Positions 18,201-19,851 of a stretch of 19,851 bases of DNA are shown in pieces; position 1 is the first letter of the stretch; each line of letters starts with the position of its first letter. The position numbers were made by a program, and so were the translations under genes. The notes beneath the pieces are model-generated. The model made no database searches and was not told the DNA's origin. It worked only from the letters and a program-made list of their open reading frames with translations. This DNA comes from Rachicladosporium sp. CCFEE 5018. Its lineage: Eukaryota > Ascomycota > Dothideomycetes > Cladosporiales > Cladosporiaceae. Location: contig KZ111225.1 of NCBI GenBank assembly GCA_002077045.2, positions 6,225 through 26,075 of the forward strand. The letters are read 5' to 3'.

Positions 18201-18899
18201 GATGACATAGTCCAGTCCAGGGGCGAGCTCTTAATTGCGAGGCAAACCGGGTTGGGCCACATAGGTACACTCCGGGGATGCCAGCTGCCGCAGGGACTTC
18301 ATCGCCGTTCGCAGCCAGCGGTGATCGCTGGAAACCTAGGCAGAGCAGATGTGCTGGTCGTCGACCTCCATTGTCCCGTTTGAAGAGACGCCACACAGTC
18401 AGGTCCACAACCTGGGCATGTCAGTAGCGGCAGAATCAGGCGTGGCGATGGTACGAAGGAGACATGGGCGTCCACCTACCTCAGACTGCTGAAGCGAGCC
18501 AGTGTTCGACAGCACAGAAATGTCTGTCTCTGTGAGCTGCTGTGTGAAGACTGAAATGTCGTTCTCGACATCAGCAAGAGTCGCCACTGCCACCTGCTCG
18601 GACGTGCCCACGATTGTAGTGTCTAGCAGACCGGCTAGCTCAGTATCGAAGATAGACGCAGAAGACGGTGCGTTGTCTCGTCCATACTGCAGCAGTCTTC
18701 TACGCCGCTTCTTCGAGGATTTCGGTAGGCGTGAAACCAGACAGGTCCGTAAGCTATGAACCTCGCTGTAGTACTGAGCAAGCAACGGCTTCGTCGGATA
18801 GTTAGAGTCATGCGAAACTCCAAGATCTGTACGTGTACTGCGTTGACGCTTCGCCGAAGGCTGAGACCCGGCAGGGTGTCCTCGTTTGCGCTTCACCAT
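15282..18899 (-). CDS. TERT: Telomerase reverse transcriptase, catalytic subunit
   Basis: Four exons, 18899-18480, 18411-15765, 15714-15603 and 15444-15282, give 1113 aa. Introns are 68, 50 and 158 nt, with GTAGGT, GTACGT and GTAAGT donors. The protein copies telomeric DNA from the telomerase RNA template. The N-terminus is basic (MVKRKRGHP, KRQR, KSSKKRRRR; nuclear signals), followed by the RNA-binding region and T motif CFFRHDVWKRL (about 562-572). RT motifs follow: 1/2 STVRLLPKEQGMRPIINLRR (605-624), A FAKVDVKACFD with Asp699, B' KEGIPQGSIVSSLL (821-834), C LLRMIDDFLVI with Asp862/Asp863, and E FPYCGLTIN (919-927). An insertion between A and B' is the telomerase IFD. The last splice restores AQWLACDAFLAVF, matching the QWLCHQAF-type thumb helix of other TERTs. 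All three catalytic aspartates are intact, so the gene looks functional. It is divergent from the right-edge oxidase. Confidence 0.95.
15445..15513 (-). other. Optional segment of TERT intron 3 (alternative 3' splice site)
   Basis: A TTTCAG acceptor at 15519-15514 lies 69 nt before the preferred CACAG acceptor. The 69 nt keep the frame and are otherwise open. If this acceptor were used, the split codon TG|A at the junction would be a stop, cutting TERT before its C-terminal thumb helices. The preferred acceptor makes that codon TGG (Trp), which is conserved in the family. Confidence 0.5.
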
Positions 18900-19538
18900 T
18901 GTGCGCGAACTCCCTAGACGTGCAGCTCATCAAACAGGCGTCACGCGATTAGCACCGTGGCATGGAGCGTGATGACATGCAAGCTTGTGACGGTCGCCCA
19001 AGCGACACGATTACCTGCCTCGCTGTTCTTGTCTCAATGGGTTGAGCGGATCGCTCGATGTGAGAGCGAAGTCATGAGACCTGACGCGTTCGAGGGACAC
19101 GACGGGATGGCGCTAGAGACGCGCCTTCCCCGGTTGTCGGGAACAAGACGAGCTTACATAAACGCGACAAGGCAGTATTGGGTGAACGAACATGCATACT
19201 TCCACCTTCTATGATACACTTTCGCTGTGTCTGTACACCGGCCGAGTTTGCTTTGGTATTCCCCGATTCGTCCGCCAGGCATTCGTCACGCTGAGCTTAC
19301 GGCCACGTTGCCCAGCTTGCTGATCAACACTCGCTCTCTTTGTCACGGGGCTGCACCTCGAAGAAGGATTTGACGAGCGTGAGATCCAGCACCTTAGCTG
19401 AAGTAGAGAATGTATATAGGTGGGAGATAACGGCAGCTGTGCAGAATTGCCCTTTCCATGTCACATTTCCTCACTAAAGCGCTGTCGCACTGCAACGCTA
19501 TACCAATACGAAACTTGAGCTTCAACAACATAGCAAGG
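18900..19538. promoter_or_regulatory. Divergent promoter region, TERT / questin-oxidase-like gene
   Basis: There are 639 nt between two outward-facing start codons. On the oxidase side a TATATA lies at 19413-19418, 121 nt before its ATG, and a CCAAT at 19503-19507. No clear site was seen on the TERT side. The short open frames here have no recognisable protein. Confidence 0.4.
19413..19418 (+). promoter_or_regulatory. Possible TATA box of the questin-oxidase-like gene
   Basis: TATATA followed by GG sits 121 nt upstream of the start codon, a plausible distance for a fungal core promoter. The evidence is position and sequence only. Confidence 0.3.
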
Positions 19539-19851
19539 ATGGCTACCGCAAGCACAGTGCAGCTCTCGCCGCGGCAGAATTTCCAGTTCGCCGTCCCTGA
19601 CCTCACGTCCGATGCTGCTCAGACAACCTCCAAGCTCCTCCAGGATAATCACGAACAGCATCACATTTTCTTCAACCAGCAGGGCTTCCACAACCACATC
19701 GCGCATCACCTAGTGACGATTTTCGCCCTGGGTGCCACTTCCCAAGAGCTACAGCAGCAGTACACCAATAACCAAGACTATCAACGTCCGCTGCATCGAT
19801 CGGCCTCTGTCCAAAACCATGTCTTCGAAGATGAAGCCGCTATTATGGCCC
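19539..19851 (+). CDS. Questin oxidase / AflY-like (DUF4243) oxidoreductase, N-terminal part
   Basis: The first 104 codons are present; the gene leaves the window at the right edge. The start at 19539 follows a purine-rich CAAGG context and opens MATASTVQLSPRQNFQF. The stretch NHEQHHIFFNQQGFHNHIAHHLVTIFALGATSQELQQQY is the His-rich N-terminal signature of the AflY/HypX/questin oxidase family. In that family, members catalyse Baeyer-Villiger-type ring cleavage of anthraquinone or related aromatic polyketides, for example in aflatoxin, dothistromin and geodin pathways. The family is large in ascomycetes, and many members lie outside clusters, so a precise substrate cannot be given. No polyketide synthase is visible to the left; any cluster would have to lie to the right. 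Confidence 0.8.
   Translation, partial: MATASTVQLSPRQNFQFAVPDLTSDAAQTTSKLLQDNHEQHHIFFNQQGFHNHIAHHLVTIFALGATSQELQQQYTNNQDYQRPLHRSASVQNHVFEDEAAIMA

Overview
The window looks like nuclear DNA from a filamentous ascomycete (Pezizomycotina). Genes are dense and lie on both strands. Introns are short (50-90 nt mostly), with GT..AG ends and CTAAC/CTGAC-type branch sites. Housekeeping proteins match fungal orthologues, and there is a Kex2-processed pheromone-like precursor. A Dothideomycete is my best guess, but that is inference from overall style, not from a marker.

Layout, left to right: (1) the 3' part of a PH-domain protein gene (+, enters from the left edge); (2) BUD23, the 18S rRNA m7G methyltransferase (-), head to head with (3) an SVP26/TEX261 family membrane protein (+); (4) a secreted repeat precursor resembling alpha-factor mating pheromone precursors, with five cysteine-bracketed peptide copies (+); (5) mitochondrial NAD-isocitrate dehydrogenase subunit 1, four exons (+); (6) a GST-kappa/DsbA-like protein, four exons (+); (7) an unrecognised two-exon gene with a small internal repeat (-); (8) RNA polymerase II subunit RPB11, three exons (-), head to head with (9) a nitronate monooxygenase (+); (10) a large TBC-domain protein with both catalytic fingers replaced (-); (11) telomerase reverse transcriptase, reconstructed as four exons, 1113 aa (-); (12) the start of a questin-oxidase/AflY-like gene (+) that runs off the right edge.

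The genes do not form one pathway. Most are single-copy housekeeping genes of ribosome biogenesis, secretion, the TCA cycle, transcription and telomere maintenance. The accessory-looking pieces are the pheromone-like precursor and the right-edge oxidase. The items most worth following are the pheromone-like precursor, an open frame inside RPB11 intron 1 that could give an N-terminally extended subunit, the catalytically degenerate TBC protein, and a second 3' splice site in TERT that would place a stop codon exactly at the exon junction. All exon boundaries were derived by hand from splice signals, reading phase and family knowledge; no transcript data were available.
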